Shown here: piece after piece, positions 33,028-41,588 of the stretch | How positions within the stretch are numbered: position 1 is the first letter of the stretch | Layout of the letters: each line of letters begins with the position of its first letter | Origin: Solwaraspora sp. WMMA2056 | Lineage (GTDB): Bacteria; Actinomycetota; Actinomycetes; Mycobacteriales; Micromonosporaceae | Direction: 5' to 3' | DNA: 64,000 bases | Assembly (NCBI RefSeq): GCF_030345095.1 | Contig: NZ_CP128360.1 | Coordinates: 1,364,001 to 1,428,000 of the forward strand | Position numbers and translations under genes: made by a program | Notes under the pieces: generated by a model | The model's input: only the letters and a program-made list of their open reading frames with translations | What the model was told of the DNA's origin: nothing | Databases searched by the model: none

Positions 33028-34236
33028 ATGGCGGACACCGACGTCTTCACCGAACTGGTCGGCCAGGACGAGGCGGTGCAGATCCTGCGCCGGGCCGCCG
33101 TAGCCGCCGCCGACCTGCTCGCCGCCGGCGACGGCGAGCCACCGCCGTCCGCCGCCGCGATGACCCACGCGTGGATCTTCACCGGGCCACCCGGTTCCGG
33201 CCGGTCGGTCGCCGCCCGCGCCCTCGCCGCCGCCCTGCAGTGCGTGCACGGCCGGGGTTGCGGCGAGTGCCCCGGCTGCCACACCACCCGGGCCGGCACC
33301 CACGCCGACGTCCGGTTCGTGGTGCCCGACGGGCTCTCCATCGGCGTCGGCGAGATGCGTGCCCTGGTGTTGCGCTCGGCCAGCACCCCGTCCGGCGGCC
33401 GCTGGCAGGTCCTGGTCATCGAGGACGCCGACCGGCTCACCGAAGCCGCCGGCAACGCACTGCTCAAAGCCGTCGAGGAGCCACCACCCCGGACGGTGTT
33501 CCTGCTCTGCACCCCGTCCACCCACCCGGACGACATCTCGGTCACCATCCGGTCCCGCTGCCGGGTGGTCGCCCTGCGCCAGCCGCCGGCCGACGCCGTC
33601 GCCCAGGTGCTGACCAGCCGCGACGGCGTACCGCAGGAGACCGCGATGTGGGCGGCGGCGGCCGCCCAGGGTCACGTCGGCCGCGCCCGACGGCTGGCCC
33701 GGGACCCGCAGGCGCGGCAGCGGCGGGAGGCGGTGCTGGCCGTACCGCGTCGGTTGACCAACGTCGGTGCCTGCTTCGACGCCGCCTCCGCGCTGATCGA
33801 GGCCGCCGAGGCCGAAGCCGAGGCGGCGGTCGCCGAGACCGACGCGGCGGAACGCGCCGCCCTGCAGACCGCGCTCGGCGCCGGCGGCACCGGCCGCGGC
33901 GCGGCCGGTGCCGCCCGGGGCTCCGCCGGCCAGCTCAAGGAGCTGGAACGGCGGCAGAAGTCACGGGCCACCCGGGCCCAGCGCGACGCCCTGGACCGGG
34001 CCCTGGTCGACCTCGCCGGCTTCTACCGCGACGTGCTGGTGGCGGCGCTGCGGGCACCGGTGGCGCCGGTGCACACCGACGTCGCGCCGCTGGCCGACGC
34101 GGCTGCCGAAAAGTGGACACCGGAGGCGACGCTGCGCCGGCTGGAAGCCGTACTGACCTGCCGGGACGCCATCGCCGGCAACGTCAAGCCACGCATCGCC
34201 GTCGAAGCGATGATGCTCAGCCTCTGGCGCGGCTAG
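33028..34236 (+). CDS. holB: DNA polymerase III subunit delta'
   Basis: A protein of about 402 residues from the clamp loader. The AAA+ domain has FTGPPGSGRSVAARAL where the P-loop Lys is Arg (GSGRS), fitting a subunit that does not hydrolyse ATP. The zinc module is CVHGRGCGECPGCHTT (four Cys). VLVIEDADRLTEAAGNALLKAVEEPP is the Walker B/sensor region (key part EDADRLTEAAGNALLK). It follows tmk, overlapping if GTG 33019 is used; ATG 33028 is chosen for the family-like N-terminus. An Ala/Glu-rich, probably coiled segment lies near residues 250-300. Confidence 0.93.
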   Translation: MADTDVFTELVGQDEAVQILRRAAVAAADLLAAGDGEPPPSAAAMTHAWIFTGPPGSGRSVAARALAAALQCVHGRGCGECPGCHTTRAGTHADVRFVVPDGLSIGVGEMRALVLRSASTPSGGRWQVLVIEDADRLTEAAGNALLKAVEEPPPRTVFLLCTPSTHPDDISVTIRSRCRVVALRQPPADAVAQVLTSRDGVPQETAMWAAAAAQGHVGRARRLARDPQARQRREAVLAVPRRLTNVGACFDAASALIEAAEAEAEAAVAETDAAERAALQTALGAGGTGRGAAGAARGSAGQLKELERRQKSRATRAQRDALDRALVDLAGFYRDVLVAALRAPVAPVHTDVAPLADAAAEKWTPEATLRRLEAVLTCRDAIAGNVKPRIAVEAMMLSLWRG

Positions 34237-34290
34237 ACCTCCGCCCGGTACGGTTCGGTGCCGTAGCGCAGCCCCATCCGTACGTTGGGT

Positions 34291-34305
34291 GCAGACGTCG
34301 TCTGC
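34291..34305. promoter_or_regulatory. 15-bp palindrome upstream of the YbaB-like operon
   Basis: GCAGACG-t-CGTCTGC, 35 bp before the first start codon. Candidate operator. Confidence 0.4.
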
Positions 34306-34339
34306 GTCCGTTCGCCGCGAACGATGGTGAGGGATCCCG

Positions 34340-34666
34340 GTGGTACGCGAGATCGACGAGGCGTGGATCGAGGACGCGGTCGAGCGGTACCGCGGCATCG
34401 AGGCCCGGCAGGCCGAGTTCGACAAGGCGGTACACACCGTCGAGGTCACCGTCCGCTCACCGGACGGGTCGGTCGAGATCGTGGTCAACGCCGCCGGCAC
34501 CGTGACCGACGTACGGATCCTCGGCCCGTTGCACTCCCGCAGCAACGCCGACCTGGCTGGCGCGGTGCGCTCCACCGTGGTCGCCGCCGCCGACGCCGCC
34601 CGCTGGGCCCGGGAGAAACTGTGGGCCGAGACCGTCGGCGGCCATCCGACCCTGCGGGGGGTCTGA
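34340..34666 (+). CDS. YbaB/EbfC-family protein
   Basis: A 108-residue protein with the YbaB/EbfC fold: a long N-terminal helix (DEAWIEDAVERYRGIEARQAE), then VEVTVRSPDGSVEIVVNAAGTVTDVRI and a C-terminal helix. It is not the recombination-linked YbaB beside dnaX. Divergent YbaB-like proteins (for example EspL) occur in type VII secretion loci, and the two following genes look like secreted substrates. GTG 34340 has GAGGGA upstream; the next gene follows its stop directly. Confidence 0.8.
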   Translation: MVREIDEAWIEDAVERYRGIEARQAEFDKAVHTVEVTVRSPDGSVEIVVNAAGTVTDVRILGPLHSRSNADLAGAVRSTVVAAADAARWAREKLWAETVGGHPTLRGV

Positions 34667-34975
34667 GTGGACGCCGTCACGCAGGTCGCCGCCGACCTGA
34701 CCCGCTGCGCCGACCAGCTGGCAGAGACCGCCCGTCGACTGCCTGACCTGGACAGCGCGGTCGACGCCGTACTTGGCGGGGACGCGCCGGGGCGGCTCGG
34801 GGAGCTGACCGCCACGCTGGTCGGGCACTGGCACGCCGCCACGGCGCAGCGGGCGGCCGAGGCGGCCGAGGCGGCGCGGCGGCTGACCGACACCGCCGCA
34901 GCGCTGCGCGCCGTGGCGCAGGCGTACCGGGACATCGACACGCAGGCCGGGCAGCACCACCCGGAGGCACCGTGA
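34667..34975 (+). CDS. Type VII secretion substrate-like (EspC/WXG100-type) protein
   Basis: A 102-residue, all-helical, Ala-rich protein. A helix-turn-helix hairpin is formed by VAADLTRCADQLAETARRL and AAEAAEAARRLTDTAAALRAVAQAYRD (positions about 6-24 and 62-88). GHWHAATAQ in the turn stands where WXG100 proteins have Trp-x-Gly. Size and layout resemble EspC-type targets of type VII secretion. GTG 34667 directly follows the YbaB-like stop. Secretion is inferred; no type VII machinery is visible in the window. Confidence 0.62.
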   Translation: MDAVTQVAADLTRCADQLAETARRLPDLDSAVDAVLGGDAPGRLGELTATLVGHWHAATAQRAAEAAEAARRLTDTAAALRAVAQAYRDIDTQAGQHHPEAP

Positions 34976-35673
34976 TGGACGCCCTGGACCGGGTCGCCGG
35001 GCCGGCGCTGACCCTGCTGACACTGGTGGACACCAGCCTGGCCCGCAACGGGGCCGCCGCCGACGACCCGGTCTGGCCGCTGGCGCGACGGCTGCGGGCG
35101 CTGCCGGGGGACGCGGTGGCCGCGTTCGTCGCGGTCCGACCCACGCCGCTGGTCGCCGCCGGCACCGCGATCGGACCGCACCTCGACCGGTACGCCGAGG
35201 CGGCCGACGCCCTGGCGGTGCACCGGGACTGGTCCGGTGCGGCGGCGCAGGCGTACGACGCAGGCCGGCAGGCGCTGGCGGCCCGGCTGGTCGGCGGTCC
35301 GGACCCGGGGGCGGTCAGTCACGCCGGCCGGTTGGCGGCGACCGCCGCGTACGCCGAGGCGACCGCCCGGTGGGTGTCGTTGAGCCGGGCGGCGTTGGCC
35401 CGCACCCTGGCCGAGGTGCTGGGCTCGGCCGATGCGGTCACCGTCACCACGGGCTCTCGTGCCGGCACCGGTGCCGATGGCCCGGGTGGCCCGGCCGGCG
35501 CGGACGCGGCGGCGCGCATCGCCGTACCGGTGCTGTCGGTCCTGGTGGAGATCGTCGAGCACGGCGAGAGTCTGGCGGCGTGGTGGGGGCCGCTGCTCGC
35601 GCCGACGGACGCCGCCGGCCCGGTCGACGAGGCACCCGTACGGCCCGACGGGTCGATCCGGCTGCGCTACTGA
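34975..35673 (+). CDS. Hypothetical protein, possible type VII partner
   Basis: A protein of about 232 residues, Ala-rich and mainly helical. HRDWSGAAAQAYDAGRQAL near the middle has the W-x-G core of WXG100 domains, followed by further helices and a Gly/Ala/Asp linker (GTGADGPGGPAGADAAAR). I read it as a larger substrate or partner of the preceding small protein. ATG 34975 overlaps the upstream stop (TGATG). GTG 34972 is one codon earlier and better spaced from GGAGG. Function unknown. Confidence 0.6.
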   Translation: MDALDRVAGPALTLLTLVDTSLARNGAAADDPVWPLARRLRALPGDAVAAFVAVRPTPLVAAGTAIGPHLDRYAEAADALAVHRDWSGAAAQAYDAGRQALAARLVGGPDPGAVSHAGRLAATAAYAEATARWVSLSRAALARTLAEVLGSADAVTVTTGSRAGTGADGPGGPAGADAAARIAVPVLSVLVEIVEHGESLAAWWGPLLAPTDAAGPVDEAPVRPDGSIRLRY

Positions 35674-35973
35674 CGCCGGCTGGCTGTCACCCGGCGCCGG
35701 ACATGGCGACGACGCCGGACATGGCGACGGCGCCGCGCTCAGGGAGCCAGGCTTCTCGCCTATTGCTCCCGGCTGCGACGCCGTGGCCCTTTCCCTGCAC
35801 CCCCCGCAGGCTTGTGACACCGGGTGGAACGCGGCCGGCCGTTGCGGGTTACGCCCTGCCCGCCGGATCCGGCCGTTCGGTCGGCCGGCACTACCGGATC
35901 GGGCAGCGCCGGGACGGCTGTTCGACGTACGGCGGCCTTCTCGGCGTGCCCGCGGGGACGTAGGGTGGGGGCC
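35674..35973. other. Intergenic region
   Basis: No gene seen. It contains a short direct repeat GCCGGACATGGCGAC (two copies near 35696 and 35714). The PSP1-gene promoter lies at its right end. Confidence 0.5.
35961..35966 (+). promoter_or_regulatory. -10 element of a leaderless transcript
   Basis: TAGGGT lies 7 nt before ATG 35974. Confidence 0.5.
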
Positions 35974-36810
35974 ATGGGGATGCTCTGCGCGGTCAGCTTC
36001 AACCGGTACGGGCGCCTCTTCTACCTCGACCCGGGCGACCTGCGACCGGCGGTCGGTGACAAGGTCCTGGTGCCGACCGACGACGGCACCGAGGTCGCCG
36101 AGTGCGTGTGGGCGCCGCAGTGGGTCGACGAGCCCACCGACGGGTTCCCCCGGCTCGCCGGCGTCGCCACCGACCAGGATCTGCGCCGCGACGAGGTGCA
36201 GCGCAAACGCAAGGCGGAGGCGAAGGTCGCCGCGAAGCGGCTGATCCGCGAGCACGGCCTGCCGATGAAGGTCGTCGCCGTCGACCACGTGCTGGAGCCC
36301 GGCACGTTGAACAGTTCCCGCGCCACCATCTACTTCACCGCGCCGCACCGGGTCGACTTCCGGTCCCTGGTGCGTGACCTCGGTGCCACCCTGCACTGCC
36401 GGGTGGAGCTGCGCCAGCTCTCCGCCCGTGACTCGGCGCGGGTGCAGGGCGGGATCGGGTCCTGTGGGCGGGACCTGTGCTGCGCCACGTTCCTGACCGA
36501 CTTCGAGCCGGTGACGATCCGGATGGCCAAGGACCAGGACCTGCCGCTGAACCCGCTGCGGATCTCCGGTGCCTGCGGCCGGCTGATGTGCTGCCTGAAG
36601 TACGAGCACCCGCTGTACGCCAAGTTCACCGAGTCCGCCCCGCCGATCGGTGCCCGGGTCTCGACCCCCGACGGTGACGGGCGGGTGGTCGGCCACAGCG
36701 TCCCCCGGGACGCGGTCGTGGTCCGGATGGACGCCGACGGCAGCCGGTGCAGCTGCAGCCGGGCGTCGGTCTGCGGCCCGCGAAAGGCCCACGACGAGGC
36801 GTACGGCTGA
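35974..36810 (+). CDS. PSP1-domain protein (RicT/YaaT-like)
   Basis: A 278-residue protein of the PSP1 family. The two CC clusters CGRDLCCATFL and CGRLMCCLKYEHP are the family's metal or Fe-S ligands. VKVVAVDHVLEPGTLNSSRATIYFTAPHRVDF-type residues (here starting MKVVAVDHVLEPG) form the conserved core. The B. subtilis homologue RicT (YaaT) acts with RicA/RicF in RNA processing and development. In actinomycetes the gene sits near holB, as here. ATG 35974 is supported by the -10 box 7 nt upstream. Confidence 0.9.
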   Translation: MGMLCAVSFNRYGRLFYLDPGDLRPAVGDKVLVPTDDGTEVAECVWAPQWVDEPTDGFPRLAGVATDQDLRRDEVQRKRKAEAKVAAKRLIREHGLPMKVVAVDHVLEPGTLNSSRATIYFTAPHRVDFRSLVRDLGATLHCRVELRQLSARDSARVQGGIGSCGRDLCCATFLTDFEPVTIRMAKDQDLPLNPLRISGACGRLMCCLKYEHPLYAKFTESAPPIGARVSTPDGDGRVVGHSVPRDAVVVRMDADGSRCSCSRASVCGPRKAHDEAYG

Positions 36811-36879
36811 CCGCCAGCGTTCGCTGCCGGCACCGCCGATGGTCGCTCGCTGCCGCTGGCACCGCCGCTGCGCGTCGCG

Positions 36880-38676
36880 TCACCGGACGGTGATCGGCTC
36901 CTCGGCGAGCCGGGCGGTCAGCGGCTGCTCCGGCACGATCCACGGGTCGTGCGGTGCGCCGGCCGGGTCGGCCCGCCAGCGCCGGCACACCCGGTCGACC
37001 GCCATCGGGTAGATGGTCAGCGCCCCGTCGGCGGTGATCCGCATCCGGACGAAACTCTTCGAGTCCTCGATGCCCTGCCCGGCGAAGAGCTCGTTGACGT
37101 TGACGTCGAAGGCACCGGCCAGCACCAGGTAGCCGGCGGTCAACTGGCTGGCGACCAGGCCGGCGACCGGCCCGTACACGACGGCGGCGGCGACCACCGG
37201 CAGCGGCCACGGCCAGTCGACGAACGGCAGCTGCAGCCAGATCAGCGCGCCGACCCAGGCCAGCGCGATGTGCGCGGCGCCGTGCCCGAGCCCGAGCAGC
37301 CAGTGCCGGGAATGTCGCACGCCGCTGGCGCTCGGTGGCTTGGCGAAGACCACCGACGCGCCGAGGGTGAGCACCACCATCGCGACCAGCGGGATGCTGA
37401 ACAGCCGCTGCCCGTTGGTGTCGGCCCAGGAGACGATGACGCCGGCGACGGCCAGCATCAGCAGGGTCTGCAGGGTGCCGAGCAGGGTGGCGAAGCCAGG
37501 GTTGCGGCGCGGCAGCCGGTGGAAGATGCCCCAGCTGTAGCGGCGGGACCGGTCGGCCTGCGGGTAACGCCCGGCCAGGGCGTACTGGCGGCGCGGGCTG
37601 GTGTTGCGGGTGATGGTGTCGACCGGCGGCACGGTGATCCGCTCCGGCAGCTTGTGGGTGGCCGACAGGTAGGCGCCACCCCCGCCGCAGGTGATCAACT
37701 CCCGCTCCGGGTGGGCGTACCGGGCGTAGTGGTGCTGGTCGCCGGAGATCATCAACGGCACCCGGGCACCGGTCGGTTTGATCACCGTACGCAGGAAGTA
37801 GTCGACGGCGTCGTATGCCTGGTGGTCGACGACGGCCTTGACCCAGGTCGGCTCCGGCACGGCCAGAATGATCCGGTCGTCCGGCCCGAGCTGCTCGGCC
37901 GCCTTCTCGAAGTAGATCAGCTGCGGGTCGTCCAGGTATGCGCCGAACTGCTCGTCGATGGCGAACAGCCACCAGTTGTGCGGCAGCCGGGCGGCGAAGT
38001 ACGACCGCTTCTGCTCGGTGCGCCAGCCGCCGATCGAGGCGTCCCGCCGTCGGGCGAACAGCCGCAGGAACGCGGTGAGCCCGTCGTACCAGTCGTGGTT
38101 GCCCGGGATGGCGTACAGCGTCGGCGGCGGCTGACCGGCCGGTGTCGTCGGCAGCGCCGCCTGGTACGGCCCCTTGCACCGGTCCTCGTACGCTTCGCCG
38201 CTGGCCGACGGGTAGACCTGGTCGCCCCCCATCACCAGCAGATCGCCGCGGCGCAGCCGGCCGGCGCCGTCGACCGCCAGCTCCGGCTGCGCCAGCAGGT
38301 ACGCCAACGAGTACGTGGCCGGGAAACCGTCACCGAGGTCGGCGACGTAGTCGATCCACAGCTCGCCGTCGACCGCGTCGTGCTGGTGCACGTCGTCGGG
38401 GAGCGCGCCCTGCAGTTCCCGTTTGTCGAGGTACGCTCCGAACAGCATCGCCAGCACCGTCCGCAGCCCGGTGCTGAGCAGCAGCATCGGGGCGAGCCAC
38501 GGCACCGGCGGTCGGGGCGTGAAGCCCAGCTCCGAAGGGTCGAGTGAGCGGGGCCGGGGGCGGCGGTCGCCGGTCGGATCGACGCTGCCCGTGCCGGTCT
38601 GGCCGGGGCCGGTCGGGGAGTCGGGCGGGGCGGTTCCGGTCGGATCGTCCACGTCTGGCAGCCTACTGTCGGTCAT
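36880..38676 (-). CDS. Membrane-associated metallophosphoesterase
   Basis: A 598-residue protein. Calcineurin-like motifs are present: VMGGDQVYP, YAIPGNHDWYDGL (GNHD) and MISGDQHHYARY, so a dinuclear metal site is expected. Membrane segments occur near residues 60-80 and again at about 400-520, where several hydrophobic stretches follow each other. The N-terminus is Pro/Gly/Thr-rich and disordered. The substrate is unknown. The ATG has AGAGG upstream. It stands alone, convergent with the PSP1 gene. Confidence 0.85.
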   Translation of the reverse strand: MTDSRLPDVDDPTGTAPPDSPTGPGQTGTGSVDPTGDRRPRPRSLDPSELGFTPRPPVPWLAPMLLLSTGLRTVLAMLFGAYLDKRELQGALPDDVHQHDAVDGELWIDYVADLGDGFPATYSLAYLLAQPELAVDGAGRLRRGDLLVMGGDQVYPSASGEAYEDRCKGPYQAALPTTPAGQPPPTLYAIPGNHDWYDGLTAFLRLFARRRDASIGGWRTEQKRSYFAARLPHNWWLFAIDEQFGAYLDDPQLIYFEKAAEQLGPDDRIILAVPEPTWVKAVVDHQAYDAVDYFLRTVIKPTGARVPLMISGDQHHYARYAHPERELITCGGGGAYLSATHKLPERITVPPVDTITRNTSPRRQYALAGRYPQADRSRRYSWGIFHRLPRRNPGFATLLGTLQTLLMLAVAGVIVSWADTNGQRLFSIPLVAMVVLTLGASVVFAKPPSASGVRHSRHWLLGLGHGAAHIALAWVGALIWLQLPFVDWPWPLPVVAAAVVYGPVAGLVASQLTAGYLVLAGAFDVNVNELFAGQGIEDSKSFVRMRITADGALTIYPMAVDRVCRRWRADPAGAPHDPWIVPEQPLTARLAEEPITVR

Positions 38677-38771
38677 CGACCTCTGTCATCCGCCGGCCTG
38701 GTGCCCGGTCGGGGCCGGCTTCCGGCCGGCGGGCGTACCGGCGGTGCGGTGCCGTACACTGGTTGATCGTT

Positions 38772-38844
38772 GCCGCCTTAGCTCAGTCGGCAGAGCGACG
38801 CACTCGTAATGCGTAGGTCGACGGTTCGATTCCGTCAGGCGGCT
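38772..38844 (+). tRNA. tRNA-Thr (anticodon CGT)
   Basis: A 73-nt cloverleaf: acceptor GCCGCCT pairs with AGGCGGC, D-stem GCTC/GAGC, anticodon loop CTCGTAA with CGT at 38805-38807, T-arm GACGGTTCGATTCCGTC, discriminator T. CCA is not encoded. Genomic islands often use such genes, but I found no repeated 3' end nearby. Confidence 0.95.
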
Positions 38845-38852
38845 CGGCAACC

Positions 38853-38897
38853 GGTGCCCCCGTCACCTCGGCGAACAGCCGAGGCGACGGGGGCACC
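38853..38897. terminator. Hairpin terminator after tRNA-Thr
   Basis: A 20-bp stem with one mismatch (38853-38872 and 38878-38897) around loop gaaca, between tRNA-Thr and the convergent response regulator gene. Confidence 0.75.
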
Positions 38898-38923
38898 CTC
38901 GCATCCGATCAAGCTGACCAAGG

Positions 38924-39574
38924 TCAGCGGGCGGCACCGTTGCGGTACGCCCAGATCACGACGTTGAGCCGGTCCCGGACCCCGAGCTTGGCCAGTATTC
39001 GGCCGACGTGGGTCTTGACGGTCACCTCGGCGAGATGGAGTCGCTGGGCGATTTCGGCGTTGCTGGCTCCGGCGAGGATGAGGTTGAAGACGTCGCGTTC
39101 CCGGGTGGTGAAGGTGTCCAGCGGCGCGGGGTCCCGGGGCGGGAGTGGTGGTGTGGTGCGGGCGGCGACCAGGTGGTGGGTGGTGGTCGGGGCGAGGACC
39201 GATCCGCCGTGGTGGACGGTGCGAATGGCGGCGGTGAGGCCCTCGCCGGTGGTGTCCTTCAGCAGGTAGCCGCTGGCACCAGCGGTGAGGATACGAGTGG
39301 CGTAGTCGCCGCTGTCGTATGTGGTGAGGGCGAGGATTTTCGGTGGGGGGTTGGCGCTGGCGAGGATGACGCGGGTGGCGGTGATGCCGTCGAGTTCGGG
39401 CATGCGGATGTCCATCAGAATGATGTGGGGTCGGTGTCGGGCGGCGAGGGCGATGGCTGCGGAACCGGTGGCTGCGGTGGCGACGACCCGCATGTCGGGA
39501 GCGGCGTCGACGACCATGGCGAAACCGGTACGGACGAGGTCCTGGTCGTCGGCGATGAGTACGTCGATCGTCAT
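38924..39574 (-). CDS. NarL/LuxR-type response regulator
   Basis: A 216-residue two-domain regulator. The receiver has IADDQDLVRTG, the phosphoacceptor in IILMDIRMPE, and Lys in GYLLKDT, so it is canonical. The C-terminal LuxR helix-turn-helix is FTTRERDVFNLILAGASNAEIAQ and so on. ATG 39574 overlaps the stop of the histidine kinase gene (ATGA), so the two form one operon. The likely target is the divergent ABC exporter, whose promoter region holds a GATACC palindrome. Confidence 0.93.
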   Translation of the reverse strand: MTIDVLIADDQDLVRTGFAMVVDAAPDMRVVATAATGSAAIALAARHRPHIILMDIRMPELDGITATRVILASANPPPKILALTTYDSGDYATRILTAGASGYLLKDTTGEGLTAAIRTVHHGGSVLAPTTTHHLVAARTTPPLPPRDPAPLDTFTTRERDVFNLILAGASNAEIAQRLHLAEVTVKTHVGRILAKLGVRDRLNVVIWAYRNGAAR

Positions 39575-40698
39575 ACCCGTGCTCCTTGGGCGGTCAGTGG
39601 CCAGGTCGTGGTGACGGTGAGGTCCTCGCCGGTGCTGATGGTGCAGGTGCCGTTGAAGAGCGCACACCGGTGGCGGATGCCGGTCAGGCCCCGGCCTGGG
39701 ATGGGTGGTTCGTTGTGGCTGGGCGACAGAGGGCTGCGCACCGTGACGGTGAGCAGGGTGGGTGTCCACTGCATGGCCAGGTGGGCGCGGCGTTCGTGGG
39801 TATGTTTCAGGACGTTGGTCAGGGACTCCTGGATCACCCGGTAGACGGCGAGGTCCATGCCTGCTGCCAAGGGCTGATCCTCCCCGCTGGACTGGGCGGT
39901 CAGGTCGAGGCCAGCGTCGATGAACCCGCCGAGGAGCTCCGGGAGCCGGCCGAGTCCTTCGCCTTGCCAGTCCTGGTTGCCGTCCTCGACGACGGTCAGC
40001 AGCCGTTTCACGTCGGTGAGGGCCTGCCGGCCGAGGTGCGCGATCCGGTCGAGAACGGGGCCGACGGCTCCGCTGTCGACCCTGGCGGTGGCGCGGCCAC
40101 CTTCGGCCTGGGCGATGATGGAGGCGAGGGAGTGCGCGATGATGTCGTGCATCTCCTGGCTGATTCGGATGCGTTCCTCCTGGGCGGCCAGTTGAGCCCG
40201 GATAGCGCTGTCCTGCTCGGCCAACCTCCGGCGGTGCTCGGCGTCGGCAACAGCGATCCGTTGCTGACGTTGCATCAGGCCGGTCGACCAGGCAGCCAGT
40301 ACGGTCGCCATGATCAGCACGGCGGGCAGGGCGGCACCGAGCCGCCGGTCATGCAGCGCTTGGGCGACGACCAGTATCGCGCTGGCGGCACCCGGCAGCA
40401 GTCCCGCGTGCCGCCAATGTCTGGGGGCGTAGGCTGCGGTGGCGTGCACGGCAACGAGGCTGACGAGGTCGCCGGGGAACATGAAACTCCGGGAGACGGC
40501 CAGGTGCGCGGCTGAGATGGCGGCGACTACCGCGAGAAACAGCAGCGGTGCGCTGCGGCGGATCAGCAGGGGCACGGCGATCATCGCCGACCAGTACCAC
40601 TCGGAAAGCCCGGCCAAGCCGAGCAGCAGGCAACAGATGACGGCTGCGGTGGCGATCGCGACATCGAGGGCGGGCACCGGTCTGCGTCGTAACCCCAC
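39571..40698 (-). CDS. Sensor histidine kinase (NarL-partner type)
   Basis: A 375-residue kinase. About five hydrophobic segments fill residues 10-135, followed by a coiled segment and the HisKA_3 box ISQEMHDIIAHSLASII with the phosphorylated His. The ATPase domain is short: the N-box lies in RVIQESLTNVLKHTH, and the G region is RGLTGIRHR. The compact membrane sensor resembles antibiotic or envelope-stress sensors. Start GTG 40698 has TAGCCT 6 nt upstream, so the transcript is probably leaderless. Confidence 0.92.
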   Translation of the reverse strand: MGLRRRPVPALDVAIATAAVICCLLLGLAGLSEWYWSAMIAVPLLIRRSAPLLFLAVVAAISAAHLAVSRSFMFPGDLVSLVAVHATAAYAPRHWRHAGLLPGAASAILVVAQALHDRRLGAALPAVLIMATVLAAWSTGLMQRQQRIAVADAEHRRRLAEQDSAIRAQLAAQEERIRISQEMHDIIAHSLASIIAQAEGGRATARVDSGAVGPVLDRIAHLGRQALTDVKRLLTVVEDGNQDWQGEGLGRLPELLGGFIDAGLDLTAQSSGEDQPLAAGMDLAVYRVIQESLTNVLKHTHERRAHLAMQWTPTLLTVTVRSPLSPSHNEPPIPGRGLTGIRHRCALFNGTCTISTGEDLTVTTTWPLTAQGARV

Positions 40699-40704
40699 AC
40701 GTCC

Positions 40705-40710
40705 AGGCTA
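40705..40710 (-). promoter_or_regulatory. -10 element of the histidine kinase operon
   Basis: TAGCCT on the minus strand, 6 nt before GTG 40698. Confidence 0.45.
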
Positions 40711-40762
40711 GGCAACGCCTGTCGTTCACGGAAACCTGCCGCAAAGATCGATACCTGCGCCT

Positions 40763-40776
40763 GATACCAAGGTATC
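40763..40776. promoter_or_regulatory. GATACC palindrome between kinase and ABC exporter
   Basis: GATACC-aa-GGTATC, with a further GATACC half-site at 40750-40755. It lies between the divergent operons and is a candidate site for the response regulator. Confidence 0.5.
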
Positions 40777-40831
40777 GGCTTTTTCCGGCAGACGGATTCC
40801 TTGGTGGGATGTGTCGGGATGCGCTGATTCC

Positions 40832-40837
40832 TACCGT
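40832..40837 (+). promoter_or_regulatory. -10 element of a leaderless transcript
   Basis: TACCGT, 7 nt before GTG 40845. Confidence 0.5.
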
Positions 40838-40844
40838 GGGTACG

Positions 40845-41588
40845 GTGACGACGCATACGACATTTGCCGAGATGGTGAGCTGCCGCGAGGTCCGGAAGAC
40901 CTACGGCACCGGTGCGGCAGCGGTGGTCGCGGTGGACGGCGTATCTGCGGATTTCCTGGCTGGGGAGTTCACCGCGATCATGGGCCCGTCCGGATCGGGC
41001 AAAACCACGTTGATGCACCTGATGGCCGGTCTGGACACCCCGACCCAGGGCACAGTGAGCCTGGCGGGAACGTCGCTGGCCGGCTTGAACGACCGCGCGT
41101 TGACTGACCTGCGCCGAGACCGGGTCGGCTTCATCTTCCAGGCGTTCAACCTGCTGCCGACGCTGACCGCCGAGCAGAACATCGTGCTGCCGTTGCGGCT
41201 GGCCGGGCGGCGTCCCGACCCGGACGAACTGCGCCGGGTCACAGGGGCGCTGCAGATCGGCGACCGGCTGGCACACCGGCCGGCCGAGCTATCCGGCGGC
41301 CAGCAGCAGCGGGTCGCGGTGGCCAGGGCGCTGCTGACCAGGCCCTCGGTTATCTTCGCCGACGAACCGACCGGCGCCCTGGACATCGCCACCGGGCGGG
41401 CCCTGCTGGGAACCCTGCGGGAGGCGGCCCGCCGGGAGGGACAGACGATCATCATGGTGACTCACGATCCGGGCGCGGCCACCTACGCCGACCGGGTCCT
41501 GGTAATGGCGGACGGTCGGATCCACGCCGAACTACGCAGCCCGACCCGGGAACAGATCCTGGTGGCGATGGCAGCGGTGGCGGTGTGA
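40845..41588 (+). CDS. ABC transporter ATP-binding protein (MacB/LolD type)
   Basis: A 247-residue ATPase. Walker A is [19 protein letters not shown], the signature is [16 protein letters not shown], Walker B is [12 protein letters not shown], and the His switch lies in MVTHD. It is the MacB/FtsE-like group that couples to FtsX-type permeases to move peptides or lipids out of the membrane. Its stop overlaps the start of the permease gene. GTG 40845 is supported by the -10 box. It is placed divergent from the two-component system. Confidence 0.95.
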   Translation: MTTHTTFAEMVSCREVRKTYGTGAAAVVAVDGVSADFLAGEFTAIMGPSGSGKTTLMHLMAGLDTPTQGTVSLAGTSLAGLNDRALTDLRRDRVGFIFQAFNLLPTLTAEQNIVLPLRLAGRRPDPDELRRVTGALQIGDRLAHRPAELSGGQQQRVAVARALLTRPSVIFADEPTGALDIATGRALLGTLREAARREGQTIIMVTHDPGAATYADRVLVMADGRIHAELRSPTREQILVAMAAVAV

